Assembly (NCBI GenBank): GCA_002721815.1
Contig: PBLQ01000002.1
Coordinates: forward strand, 20,492 to 84,491
DNA from: Myxococcales bacterium
Lineage (GTDB): Bacteria > Myxococcota > UBA727 > GCA-2721815
Direction: 5' to 3'
DNA: 64,000 nucleotides
The notes below the pieces were generated by a model that was not told the DNA's origin, did no database searches, and saw only the letters and a program-made list of their open reading frames with translations. Shown one piece after another: positions 47,007 to 54,687 of the stretch. The position numbers and the translations under genes are program-made. Numbering within the stretch: the first letter of the stretch is position 1; each line of letters starts with the position of its first letter.

Positions 47007-47459
47007 ATGAAACCCATTACCATTTTGTACGGAACTGAAACTGGAAATGCTGAAGATTGCTCAGAAGAACTCTCAGAAGAGCTTGAGAATGATGGTTTTG
47101 CAAACCGTGTTGTCGATATGGAAGAATATGATTGCTCCGAACTTCCTACCGAAGATTTTGTCGTCGTAGTGACGTCAACGCACGGCGACGGCGACCCGCC
47201 TGAGAACGCAACGGAATTTTTAACACACTTAACAGAAGAGCGACCGTCTCTGTCAGGGGTCGGTTTTGCCGTATGTGGTTTCGGAGATACTTCCTATCGA
47301 TATTTCTGCCAAACGGGTAAAGATTTTGATAAAATGTTCGAGGAACTTGGGGCCGACCGAAAGATAGAACGCGTGGATTGCGATGACCCGCCCGAGGCTG
47401 AATTTGAACAGTTTGCACAAAGCTTGAAGGACTATTTGCAGTCTCAGACTGGCAAATAA
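47007..47459 (+). CDS. Flavodoxin, first tandem copy
   Basis: 150 residues, single domain. The FMN phosphate loop is YGTETGNAED. TSTHGDGDPPENA and GFGDTSYRYFCQTGKDFD supply the isoalloxazine-contact loops. The type is that of flavodoxin-like/diflavin-reductase FMN domains rather than long-chain classic flavodoxins. It would carry electrons at low potential in the cytoplasm. The start is ATG after GAAAGCGAGATGTAA. The next gene is a close paralogue whose first 50 or so bases are nearly identical. Confidence 0.92.
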   Translation: MKPITILYGTETGNAEDCSEELSEELENDGFANRVVDMEEYDCSELPTEDFVVVVTSTHGDGDPPENATEFLTHLTEERPSLSGVGFAVCGFGDTSYRYFCQTGKDFDKMFEELGADRKIERVDCDDPPEAEFEQFAQSLKDYLQSQTGK

Positions 47460-47622
47460 GTGAAAAGTAATTACATCTCATTTAAAAATGAAGTTTTTGT
47501 TTTCTGAGCTCCGATAACCGAGCAACAGAGGACGAACGCACCAAGAACCGATTGAGGAGCGGAACCTACATAAAACGAGCACCAGTTGAACACTTACTTA
47601 GATTCTTAAGGGAGAATAAGAG

Positions 47623-48174
47623 ATGAAACCCATCACTATTTTGTATGGAACTGAGACTGGAAATGCTGAAGATTGTGCGGAGGACTTAGGTCGATCGCTG
47701 AAAACAGATGGTTTTATCTGCAGTGTCCTCGATATGGAAGATTACGACGCTTCGGAGTTGTTTTCTGAGCAACTATTGGTGATTGTTACTTCCACGTATG
47801 GCAACGGGGAACCGCCATGTAATGCCGAAGACTTGTTGCGGTATTTAACGAAGCAACGGCCCTCTCTAAACGGGATGCGCTTTGCCGTGTGCGGTCTGGG
47901 AGATACTTCTTACCCGCTCTTTTCTCAATGCGGTAAAGATTTTGATAGGATCCTAAGAAAGCTTGGAGGGGAACGCGTGATCGCTCGGGTTGATTGCGAC
48001 CATGATTTCGAAGAGTCTTTTGAACTTTTCTGTAGTAATTTACGCAAATATGTAGGCGTGCATGGTAATAAGTTTGCCAGGATACCTAATGTTGATGACC
48101 AGAAATCTCAGCAACCAGTAGAAGAAGTATCCACGGTGTCTGGCAGTCGACGGTGGGGTTTGTTTTCTCGTTAA
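47623..48174 (+). CDS. Flavodoxin, second tandem copy with C-terminal tail
   Basis: 183 residues. The FMN loop is YGTETGNAED, with TSTYGNGEPPCNAED and GLGDTSYPLFSQCGKDFD. It is very similar to the upstream copy over about 145 residues, then adds a 35-residue hydrophilic tail (PNVDDQKSQQPVEEVSTVSGSRRWGLFSR). The tail may dock a partner or be disordered. GGGAG precedes the ATG. A recent duplication followed by divergence is the likely origin, and different partner proteins the likely use. Confidence 0.92.
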   Translation: MKPITILYGTETGNAEDCAEDLGRSLKTDGFICSVLDMEDYDASELFSEQLLVIVTSTYGNGEPPCNAEDLLRYLTKQRPSLNGMRFAVCGLGDTSYPLFSQCGKDFDRILRKLGGERVIARVDCDHDFEESFELFCSNLRKYVGVHGNKFARIPNVDDQKSQQPVEEVSTVSGSRRWGLFSR

Positions 48175-48212
48175 AAAGCGAATGCCCCCGTTCCGGATAA
48201 AATAATGGGAAA

Positions 48213-48521
48213 TTAGTTTGTAAAAATTACGGCGCCCGTGCTGCGGGCGTAGGTGATGCCACGGTCTGTGGGAAAGAGCGCTAAGCCCTCTTGTCGCAAT
48301 CTATGGGCATGTTCCGCTTCGTAAGCCTGGAATGCTTGGCGGTTGGGGAAAACGTAGCGGACCTCAAAAGCTTGTTGCTCAGTGTCCAATGCCACCACTT
48401 CTACGCTGGAGGCCCCGCATCGGCGGACGTCTTGACAATGGCCTTCTTTGAGCCAGTGAATCCACTCTTGGGCCACTTCGTGGGATGTAAACGTTGCCTT
48501 CACGGTGTATCGGTAATCCAC
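48213..48521 (-). CDS. DUF4286-like small protein
   Basis: 102 residues from a GTG at 48521, which follows GAGG by 5 bases and avoids overlap with the upstream stop; an ATG at 48608 lies inside the esterase gene. The sequence YRYTVKATFTSHEVAQEWIHWLKEGHCQDV and EVRYVFPNRQAFQAYEAEHAHRLRQEG have the DUF4286 spacing (Wxx Wl..Hi). Biochemical role unknown. It follows the esterase gene by 11 bases in the same direction. Confidence 0.78.
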   Translation of the reverse strand: MDYRYTVKATFTSHEVAQEWIHWLKEGHCQDVRRCGASSVEVVALDTEQQAFEVRYVFPNRQAFQAYEAEHAHRLRQEGLALFPTDRGITYARSTGAVIFTN

Positions 48522-48532
48522 GGCCGCCTCGC

Positions 48533-49396
48533 TTAGGGTTTGCTGAAACTCTGCAAGAAATTCCAAATCACTTCGTGAGTGGATGTGCCCTCGATGGTTT
48601 CGGGCCATTCATGGCCAACGTTATAGAGACGGTGATGCTCCACGCGGACGTTTTGATCGCATGTGTCATGCACAATGTGTTGAGAAGTATTGGTGGTATT
48701 TCCGCCTTCATTTTGACAGTTGTATTTGTCGGCCCAGAAATTGACCAAACTGGGAATGTCCATCATGGTCCCCACTTCGTCCCATGCTTTCCAATCCCAG
48801 GCCTCATTGTAAGAGATGATGTAGTCGTCATCCCCGTGTAAATGCATGATGGCCACATTGCTGTCTAGGTCGCAAGAGTCGGGGGACACGGGCATGGTTC
48901 CAGCGTAAGAAGCCACTGCTGCAAAGCGATCGCTTAACTGGCAGGCGAGTTCGTAGTTGAACATCGACCCCAAGGAATACCCGGTGGCATAAACCCGCTT
49001 TTCGTCAATGGATTGGGTGGCCGCGAGGTAATCAATCAGTGCTTCAATGTATTCGATGTCTTGGCGGGATTCGGGGGTCGTATTGAGTTGCCATTCGCCT
49101 TCGTTGCCTGGAAGTAGTTCGGACATGGGGTAGGCAATAATGAAGCCTTCTTCCTCTGCGAGCGCTTCAAACTTAGTTTGTTGGGGGAACGGGTAATCTC
49201 GGCCACTACCGCCATGGACGGCGATTAAAAGGGGAACCGGGTCTTCAGGCAAATCTGTTGGCACAAATAGCCGGTATTCTCGTTCAAGTTCTGCCACCGT
49301 AATATCGGACGCTTGCGGTAGTTCTACCGGGTCTGAATCTGGCGAAAGACATCCAAAATGATAGAGGAAAAAGATAGCAACCCAACGTGTTTTCAT
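48533..49396 (-). CDS. Lipoprotein esterase of the PHB-depolymerase/feruloyl-esterase type
   Basis: 287 residues. A lipoprotein-like signal (RWVAIFFLYHFGC) leads to an alpha/beta-hydrolase domain. LLIAVHGGSGRDY holds the oxyanion strand. GYSLGSMFNYELAC contains the nucleophile Ser, LHGDDDYIISY the acid and GHEWPETIEG the histidine. The layout is that of LpqC/PHB-depolymerase-like enzymes, which cleave ester bonds of polymers or phenolic esters; the substrate is unknown. phaB lies near the other end of the window, too far to imply a link. Confidence 0.87.
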   Translation of the reverse strand: MKTRWVAIFFLYHFGCLSPDSDPVELPQASDITVAELEREYRLFVPTDLPEDPVPLLIAVHGGSGRDYPFPQQTKFEALAEEEGFIIAYPMSELLPGNEGEWQLNTTPESRQDIEYIEALIDYLAATQSIDEKRVYATGYSLGSMFNYELACQLSDRFAAVASYAGTMPVSPDSCDLDSNVAIMHLHGDDDYIISYNEAWDWKAWDEVGTMMDIPSLVNFWADKYNCQNEGGNTTNTSQHIVHDTCDQNVRVEHHRLYNVGHEWPETIEGTSTHEVIWNFLQSFSKP

Positions 49397-49476
49397 GGTG
49401 TGTCCTCGACGATGAAGTAGACTTTAACGATTTACTCACTATTCTATGTTTCCTCAAGTCATCATATGGGCTTGGC

Positions 49477-49504
49477 AAAAAAAAAGGGCCCGTCCGAGGG
49501 CCCT
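49477..49504 (-). terminator. Intrinsic terminator of the rhodopsin gene
   Basis: On the minus strand AGGGCCC (TCGGAC) GGGCCCT followed by eight T, ending 29 bases past the rhodopsin stop. It isolates the rhodopsin transcript from the esterase gene. Confidence 0.9.
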
Positions 49505-49532
49505 CTTTAGGATTCGCGAGTGGTCTAGACTG

Positions 49533-50258
49533 TCACGCCTCAGTTTCGTCCGAGCGGCTCAGGGCGTAAATGACCAAACCAAAACCGATTTTATTGATGG
49601 CGTCCGCGATATTATAGACGATGTCCATGGCGTGCATGGCTGCGGCCGTGTCTGATACCAGTACCATGCCGAACAAGCCGCCCGGGGTTCCCAGGATGTA
49701 TCCGACCGGGTAAATTGCCCAACCGACCAAAACAAACCATGCCAGTACTCGGTTGGCCTTCGCCACTTGTGGCCCGGCCTCATTGGCCAGCTTAGCGACC
49801 TCACCAAACCAAATGAGGTAGACGATATAAAAGTAGGCGGCCCCGGACACCACGCCCCAAAATACACTGCTGTCTCGGTAAATGGTCTCGCCGAAGTATC
49901 CGGTGACCAGCATGAAAAGGGAGGCGACAATCAGTTTCCACAACAAACCGATCTTGGCGCCCGCTTTCTTCGTGATTAAATAGAACTCAACGCACATGAG
50001 CGGGACGGTTAAAATCCAGTCGACATAGCGGAAAAAGGTGGGTGATTGTCCGGTTTCCAGATTGTAACCGCGCATATAGTAGTAATGCACTGCTGCTATA
50101 AAGGTAATGAGTCCAGACACCAGGACGGATGTTCTCCACTCCTTCTTGGTGTTGTTCACCTCAAAGAAAAAGAAAACCGATGCGGCCATCATGGCCATGG
50201 TCCCAATAAAAAACGTAAAAGCGACATAGTTGTCGTTGGCTAGAGCGACGTGTTCCAT
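49533..50258 (-). CDS. Proteorhodopsin, light-driven proton pump
   Basis: 241 residues from the ATG at 50258; TAGGAGAAACC just before it decides the start against upstream ATGs at 50309 and 50288. Seven hydrophobic segments are seen. By alignment with marine proteorhodopsin the proton acceptor is Asp80 (RYVDW), the donor Glu91 (VEFYLI), the conserved His58 (AVHYYYMRG) and the Schiff-base lysine Lys223 with counter-ion Asp219. The tuning position is Met88, predicting green absorption. It pumps protons outward with retinal. No retinal-synthesis gene (blh or crt) is in the window. Confidence 0.95.
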   Translation of the reverse strand: MEHVALANDNYVAFTFFIGTMAMMAASVFFFFEVNNTKKEWRTSVLVSGLITFIAAVHYYYMRGYNLETGQSPTFFRYVDWILTVPLMCVEFYLITKKAGAKIGLLWKLIVASLFMLVTGYFGETIYRDSSVFWGVVSGAAYFYIVYLIWFGEVAKLANEAGPQVAKANRVLAWFVLVGWAIYPVGYILGTPGGLFGMVLVSDTAAAMHAMDIVYNIADAINKIGFGLVIYALSRSDETEA

Positions 50259-50292
50259 GGTTTCTCCTATATTGCCTCCATTGGCATTCATT

Positions 50293-50320
50293 ATTATAAC
50301 AATATGCAAACCCTTTTCAT
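50293..50320 (-). promoter_or_regulatory. Extended -10 promoter for the rhodopsin gene
   Basis: On the minus strand TGT-TATAAT (50301-50293) is a consensus -10 with the TGn extension, and ATGAAA (50320-50315) is a -35 matching at four of six, spaced by 16 bases. The start of the gene is about 28 bases beyond the predicted transcript start. Confidence 0.6.
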
Positions 50321-50748
50321 TCCATATGCATAAAAAAAGTAGCGGATCTGTCCTGGATGAGGAAAGGCGTTAAAACTGTTTGTAAACAGTATTCTACGCA
50401 TTGCGGGTTGTAGGTGAAGGTTTTGCACGATGAGCACCTTATGCAAAAGGCTGTGCAAAACGGTGCTTCTCGTTTGCTCGTGGCGGAGGGCGTCTGGGTT
50501 ATTATCGGCTAAGCGGGGCCCGGTTCGTACCCAAATAGTCTCAAGTGTGGGAGAGCTGCGTACGAGCTCCGAGACAATTTCAGCCCCGAAAGCCATTTCA
50601 AAAACGGATTGGAATTATCCACAAAAAAGTGGGGGATGCGGTTCGCTTTTCTACGAATGGGGCCGTGTTGTTCGCTATTGCCTGCGCGGGTTTTATGGGT
50701 CAGCATGGCACGAGACACGCTGGCTTCGAAAAGGACGGTACACAAATC
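50321..50748. other. Rhodopsin-peptidase intergenic region with inverted repeats
   Basis: About 430 bases with no credible gene; open frames across it lack family features. ACTGTTTGTAAACAGT (50375-50390) is a perfect 7+7 inverted repeat with a 2-base spacer. GTTTTGCAC (50420-50428) and GTGCAAAAC (50453-50461) form a second, longer-spaced pair, with TTATGCAAAAGG between them. They could be operators for either divergent gene or form a leader RNA structure. Confidence 0.4.
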
Positions 50749-51879
50749 ATGCACATCGATTCTCATTTTGACTCCGGTAATATTGAAGTGGTCGAACTCC
50801 TTGACGGTCACACTGCCAATCTCCGCATAAAAAAAGATGCCGGTGATGAACACATGCAGTGGTTTTACTTTCGTGTCGATGATGCACGTGATCAAGATTG
50901 CACGTTGCGTATCGTCAATGCCGGTGACGCGAGTTACCCCTCGGCTTGGGCAGGATATCGCGTTTGTACCAGCGTGGACCGTCAGACTTGGACCCGAGTA
51001 ACTACCGATTATTCGGATGGCGTATTGACCATTGCCCATCGACCTGAAGGCCAAATGCAATGGTATGCTTATTTTGCGCCACATACTCATGAACAGCATC
51101 TTGACTTGCTTTCTCATTGTCAGCGGTCTGACGAGGTGACAGTGGATAGGCTCGGGGGGACGGTAGATGGACGCGACTTGCATCGTCTGACTGTGGGGGA
51201 GGGACCTTTGCAATTTTGGGCCATTGCACGGCAACATCCTGGCGAGAGTATGGCGTCATGGTGGATGGAAGGCTTCTTAGACCGCTTGCTCGACCCCAAT
51301 GATGCCATCTCCAAACGCTTGCGCGCCATGGCAACGGTACACGTCGTGCCCCACATGAACCCTGACGGGGCCATCCGCGGTCATTTGCGGTGTAATGCTG
51401 CCGGTGCCAATCTCAATCGCGAATGGGCTGAGCCGACGATTGAACGTAGCCCTGAGGTGTATTACACGCGGGCGGCCATGGACGCATCCGGTGTCGACTT
51501 TTGTTTGGATGTGCATGGCGACGAAGAACTGCCGTACAATTTTCTCAGTGGCTCAGAGGGAATTGACGGTTACGCCGATAGCCGATTACCGCGTTTGTGT
51601 GATGTTTTTGCGTCTGCCTATGAACGCGCCAATCCAGATTTGCAGCGAGAACATGGTTATCCAGTTGCCCCTCCCGGAAAAGCAAATATGACCATGTGTA
51701 CCAATGCCGTGGCCGCACGTTTTCAGTGCCCAGCGTATACCCTCGAGATGCCCTTTAAAGACAATGCCAACGCGCCCGACCCTCTCTTTGGTTGGAGCCC
51801 CGAGCGCTGTGCACAGCTTGGGGCCAGTGGCTTGGATGCTTTGGTTGCGCTGGCCGAGGTCACGAGCGAGGCTGATTGA
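50749..51879 (+). CDS. M14 zinc carboxypeptidase, cytosolic-carboxypeptidase (CCP/Nna1) type
   Basis: 376 residues from the ATG at 50749; a longer frame exists but its extra 68 residues do not look coding. The N-terminal beta-rich domain opens MHIDSHFDSGNIEVVEL, the usual CCP start, and contains MQWFYFRVDDARDQDCTLRIVNAG. The peptidase domain has ARQHPGESMASWW (His and Glu zinc ligands), PHMNPDGAIRGHLRCNAAGANLNREW, DVHGDEELPYNF (third ligand) and AYTLEMPFKD with the catalytic Glu. Eukaryotic relatives trim polyglutamate from tubulin; the bacterial substrate is unknown. Confidence 0.88.
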   Translation: MHIDSHFDSGNIEVVELLDGHTANLRIKKDAGDEHMQWFYFRVDDARDQDCTLRIVNAGDASYPSAWAGYRVCTSVDRQTWTRVTTDYSDGVLTIAHRPEGQMQWYAYFAPHTHEQHLDLLSHCQRSDEVTVDRLGGTVDGRDLHRLTVGEGPLQFWAIARQHPGESMASWWMEGFLDRLLDPNDAISKRLRAMATVHVVPHMNPDGAIRGHLRCNAAGANLNREWAEPTIERSPEVYYTRAAMDASGVDFCLDVHGDEELPYNFLSGSEGIDGYADSRLPRLCDVFASAYERANPDLQREHGYPVAPPGKANMTMCTNAVAARFQCPAYTLEMPFKDNANAPDPLFGWSPERCAQLGASGLDALVALAEVTSEAD

Positions 51880-51909
51880 TTTCAAAAGCTTGCCCCAATC
51901 GGTGTGATG

Positions 51910-52434
51910 CTAACCATCTTCCAAGGAGACCCAGAGGTTCACGCCTGGGGCCAATGCCCAGGTGTTTGTTCTCAGCCCGTAATAGACGAGCACATTCGGT
52001 GTTAGCACCGCGCGATCGTGAATGAACCAGGAAATACCGGTGCCGGCACCCACAAACACCTCCGCGTTTGTCCAATCATTGCCCATTTGGTCGTGCATGA
52101 CCGCCAGGATGATGTCCAAGCCGAGGTGATCGTTGATGGGGTGGTCTGCGTAGAGCATGGCCATCAAACCCCAATACGCTGCATCCGCTGCCCATTCCAG
52201 GCCAAGACTTGGGGAAAGGGCCCAAGGGCCGGCCTCATAAGTGAGCGACAAGGATAAGCCGGGGTAGAATGCCATATGCTCAACGCCTGCTTCTTTGAGT
52301 GGCGCAAACTCCATGCCCCAGGCGTTTAGACCGAGTTCTTGAGCTTTTGCTGGGGGGCTCGCCATGAGCAGCACGCCGATCAGAATTGTTACCATTTTCA
52401 CATGGATGTTTGGCTTCTTTTTACGTTGGTTCAT
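51910..52434 (-). CDS. Exported protein, possible outer-membrane barrel
   Basis: About 174 residues from the ATG at 52434 (a further ATG at 52476 adds a poor N-terminus). RKKKPNIHVKMVTILIGVLLMASPPAKAQ is a basic-hydrophobic signal peptide. The mature part has alternating strands such as HMAFYPGLSLSLTYEAGPWALSPSLGLEWAADAAYWGLMAML and GAGTGISWFIHDRAVLTPNVLVYYGLRT, typical of small outer-membrane barrels. Family not recognised. Confidence 0.7.
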   Translation of the reverse strand: MNQRKKKPNIHVKMVTILIGVLLMASPPAKAQELGLNAWGMEFAPLKEAGVEHMAFYPGLSLSLTYEAGPWALSPSLGLEWAADAAYWGLMAMLYADHPINDHLGLDIILAVMHDQMGNDWTNAEVFVGAGTGISWFIHDRAVLTPNVLVYYGLRTNTWALAPGVNLWVSLEDG

Positions 52435-52621
52435 ATCTTCACCGGTAAAAAATGTGGGGCCAAATGGCAAACCCACATTTTTGAGTTTCTAAGTTAAAAT
52501 TGAAGTCTTTTTACGCAAGCTGATTGCAAATGCAAGCGGCTTGCGCTACCTGCCAGCCCAAATGTGGCAATTCTGCCGCCATAATTCGAGCCAATCTCTG
52601 CGATCTGGCCAAGGCGAGCCA

Positions 52622-53161
52622 ATGAAGAATCCCATGCGGCTAGCGATGCTCTTTTTTTTCGTCGGTTTCCTATGGCCCTCGAAAACTTTGAGTCACCCAC
52701 TCAAGCTTTCGGCATCTTTGATTGAATACGACCATGCCCAAGAAACCATTAGGATGGAGTGCAAAGTTTTTATCGATGATTTTGACACCAGTCTTTTTCT
52801 ATCTGTGCTCAAAGGGGTTGCCAGGGATAAGCTTAGCAATGCGGATAAGAGGCGGGCCATCGAAAAATATTTCAAGAGATTTTATAAAATTGAGGTGAAT
52901 GGTAAACATGTCCCGCTAAAGGTTGAAGCCACCAAAGTATTACTTGGGCACAACATACTCATCATCTATTTCGAAAAAACCAAGCTACCCATGAAGAAGG
53001 GTGACAAACTGAAAATTAGTAACACCATGCTCTTTCGAGATTTTGGTGCGGAGCAAATGAACCGCATTGCCGTTCGCATTCCTTCTTTTGGGATTACTCA
53101 TGGGCACGTTGCCACCCTGTACGACCACACTTTCACTTACACTTTGGGAGAATCAAACTAA
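52622..53161 (+). CDS. DUF6702-like exported protein
   Basis: 179 residues from the ATG at 52622 (AAGGCGAG upstream). A signal peptide is visible (RLAMLFFFVGFLWPSKTLSH). HPLKLSASLIEYDHAQETIRMECKVFIDDFDTSLF is followed by FYKIEVNGKHVPLKVEATK and LLFRDFGAEQMNRIAVRIPSF-like sequence. This matches the small periplasmic DUF6702 domain, commonly found upstream of HupE/UreJ permeases. The stop and the next start overlap (TAATG), so the two genes are translationally coupled. Confidence 0.8.
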   Translation: MKNPMRLAMLFFFVGFLWPSKTLSHPLKLSASLIEYDHAQETIRMECKVFIDDFDTSLFLSVLKGVARDKLSNADKRRAIEKYFKRFYKIEVNGKHVPLKVEATKVLLGHNILIIYFEKTKLPMKKGDKLKISNTMLFRDFGAEQMNRIAVRIPSFGITHGHVATLYDHTFTYTLGESN

Positions 53162-53745
53162 TGGTTACAACGACTTCGTTTTTCGCCACCGGATGGGAAC
53201 ATATTGTAGATATCAATGCCTATGACCACCTCTTATTTGTTACGACTTTGTGTGCTGCTTACCAGCTCGTACAATGGCGGCAAATCTTGGTCATTATTAC
53301 GGCCTTTACAGTAGGTCACAGTGTGACTCTTGTCTTAAGTTCGTTGGGTTTAATCCCCACAAACCCCTCCATTATTGAAATCCTCGTACCGCTGACAATC
53401 ATGGGCACAGCCATTGCCAACATTGTGAGACATGATGAAGATTTAGGGGCCAGAGCGATAAAACTGAGTTACGCCATCGCCTTATTGTTTGGCTTGATTC
53501 ATGGCCTCGCATTCGCCAGCAACTTTAAGGTAATGATGTTTGGAGAGAATATCCTCTTACCCCTTTTCTTGTTCAACTTAGGCATCGAGGCAGGGCAAGT
53601 CTTCATTGTGTTTCTATTCATGGGAGCCTTGTGGCTTTACAACAAGTTCTTGAGTGGGGAGCATCTCAAATGGAACTTATTTGTCTCCGGGGCCGGCTTT
53701 GGAATCGCTTTTACCCTTTTGTTGAATACGGTGGGCAGCGCTTAG
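53161..53745 (+). CDS. HupE/UreJ-type membrane protein
   Basis: 194 residues, about six helices. NAYDHLLFVTTLCAAYQ, ITAFTVGHSVTLVLSSLGL and FGLIHGLAFASNF carry the conserved histidines and acidic residues of the HupE/UreJ family. These proteins are candidate nickel or other metal permeases. The start overlaps the DUF6702 stop. A metal-type regulator and His-rich protein follow 190 bases later, supporting a role in metal handling (inference). Confidence 0.85.
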   Translation: MVTTTSFFATGWEHIVDINAYDHLLFVTTLCAAYQLVQWRQILVIITAFTVGHSVTLVLSSLGLIPTNPSIIEILVPLTIMGTAIANIVRHDEDLGARAIKLSYAIALLFGLIHGLAFASNFKVMMFGENILLPLFLFNLGIEAGQVFIVFLFMGALWLYNKFLSGEHLKWNLFVSGAGFGIAFTLLLNTVGSA

Positions 53746-53898
53746 TGGTCAAAGGGGCGGCGACCGAGGGTATCCCACACGTTGAACTGTCCAGTAGATG
53801 TTCTAAGCTTATGTTTATAAACACTTTTTATTGACGGGCAGGGTGTCCAGATCGTTCAACAGCTCAGGACCACAGGGCTGTAAGTTTGTGTTCTGCAC

Positions 53899-53928
53899 TT
53901 GACAATCCATGGATCCATGGAGTATAAT
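53899..53928 (+). promoter_or_regulatory. Consensus promoter with palindromic operator for the ArsR/His-rich unit
   Basis: TTGACA (53899-53904) and TATAAT (53923-53928) are both perfect consensus, spaced by 18 bases. Inside the spacer CCATGGATCCATGG (53907-53920) is a perfect 14-base palindrome, an ideal site for a dimeric repressor that blocks polymerase. The -10 lies 6 bases before the start codon, predicting a leaderless or nearly leaderless transcript. Confidence 0.75.
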
Positions 53929-53934
53929 TGCGTT

Positions 53935-54297
53935 ATGAAGACACAGGTTCATGAAGACATCCCTTGCGCATCGGATTCTCACGATGAGCACATCCATTCA
54001 CTCCGTTCGGAGCGCACCCTGGTTGACGGCGCATTATTGTTTCAGGCCTTAGGCTCTCCAGAGCGACTTCAGTTGATGGAACGTTTGCTCGATCAAGAAC
54101 ACTGTGTTTCTCAGCTTGCGCAGGAGCTTGGAGAGAAAGTGACCACCATCTCTCAACGTTTACAGCAACTGCACCGGGCGCGTCTGCTCACCAAAGAGCG
54201 ACGCGGCAAACATATCTATTATGCCATCGCGGACCACCACGTTCGAGATTTACTGACCAATACGTTCGACCACGTCGAAGAGGAACGCCTCAAGTGA
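53935..54297 (+). CDS. SmtB/ArsR-type zinc-responsive repressor
   Basis: 120 residues from the ATG at 53935. The winged helix-turn-helix is FQALGSPERLQLMERLL, then HCVSQLAQELGEKVTTISQRLQQLHRARLLTKERRGKHIYYAI. The C-terminal helix has Asp100, His102, His113 and Glu116, with the same spacing as the zinc-binding alpha5 site of SmtB (Asp-x-His, 11, His, 3, Glu). A Cys in helix 3 (EHCVSQ) is the SmtB Cys61 counterpart, but the Asp64 counterpart is Gln. The N-terminus is His-rich. It probably represses itself and the next gene and is released by zinc. Confidence 0.93.
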   Translation: MKTQVHEDIPCASDSHDEHIHSLRSERTLVDGALLFQALGSPERLQLMERLLDQEHCVSQLAQELGEKVTTISQRLQQLHRARLLTKERRGKHIYYAIADHHVRDLLTNTFDHVEEERLK

Positions 54298-54315
54298 GGC
54301 ACAAGGAGTACATCT

Positions 54316-54669
54316 ATGACCGATTGTAAAAAACACGACTCTCACGACCACGTTCACGGCCCTGGTTGCGGCCATCAAGCCATCGAGCACGATGGGCACG
54401 TCGATTATTTGCATGATGGGCACCTACACCACGCCCATGATGGCCATTACGACGAGCACACCATCGCCGTTTCAGAAACCAATCCGGATGCCTGTACACC
54501 CGATCATCGTTGCGGTGGTCACGAAGAAGGCCATGTTCATGGACCGGGCTGTGGTCACGAAGCAGTCCCGCACGGCGACCACATCGACTATTTGGTGGAT
54601 GGTCATCTCCATCATGTGCACGGTGATCATTGTGATGATCATGGGCCCGTTAAGTTGGTGTCGTCTTAA
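54316..54669 (+). CDS. Histidine-rich two-repeat metal-binding protein
   Basis: 117 residues with 27 histidines and six cysteines. Two copies of a 38-residue unit (about 11-48 and 72-109) share HVHGPGCGHxAxxHxxHxDYL and GHLHHxHxxH, joined by a segment with TPDHRCGGH. AAGGAG precedes the ATG. No signal peptide or membrane segment is present, so it is cytoplasmic. The sequence suggests a zinc (or nickel, copper) buffer comparable in purpose to a metallothionein. It follows the SmtB-like gene by 18 bases and shares its promoter. Confidence 0.88.
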   Translation: MTDCKKHDSHDHVHGPGCGHQAIEHDGHVDYLHDGHLHHAHDGHYDEHTIAVSETNPDACTPDHRCGGHEEGHVHGPGCGHEAVPHGDHIDYLVDGHLHHVHGDHCDDHGPVKLVSS

Positions 54670-54687
54670 GGTCTGAAGGGGACCGAC

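Noticed and set aside
50430..50748. Extended N-terminus of the M14 peptidase or a small upstream gene
   Set aside because: The extra residues are Arg/Ser-rich and unlike the family start, which begins at MHIDSHFDSGNIEVVE.
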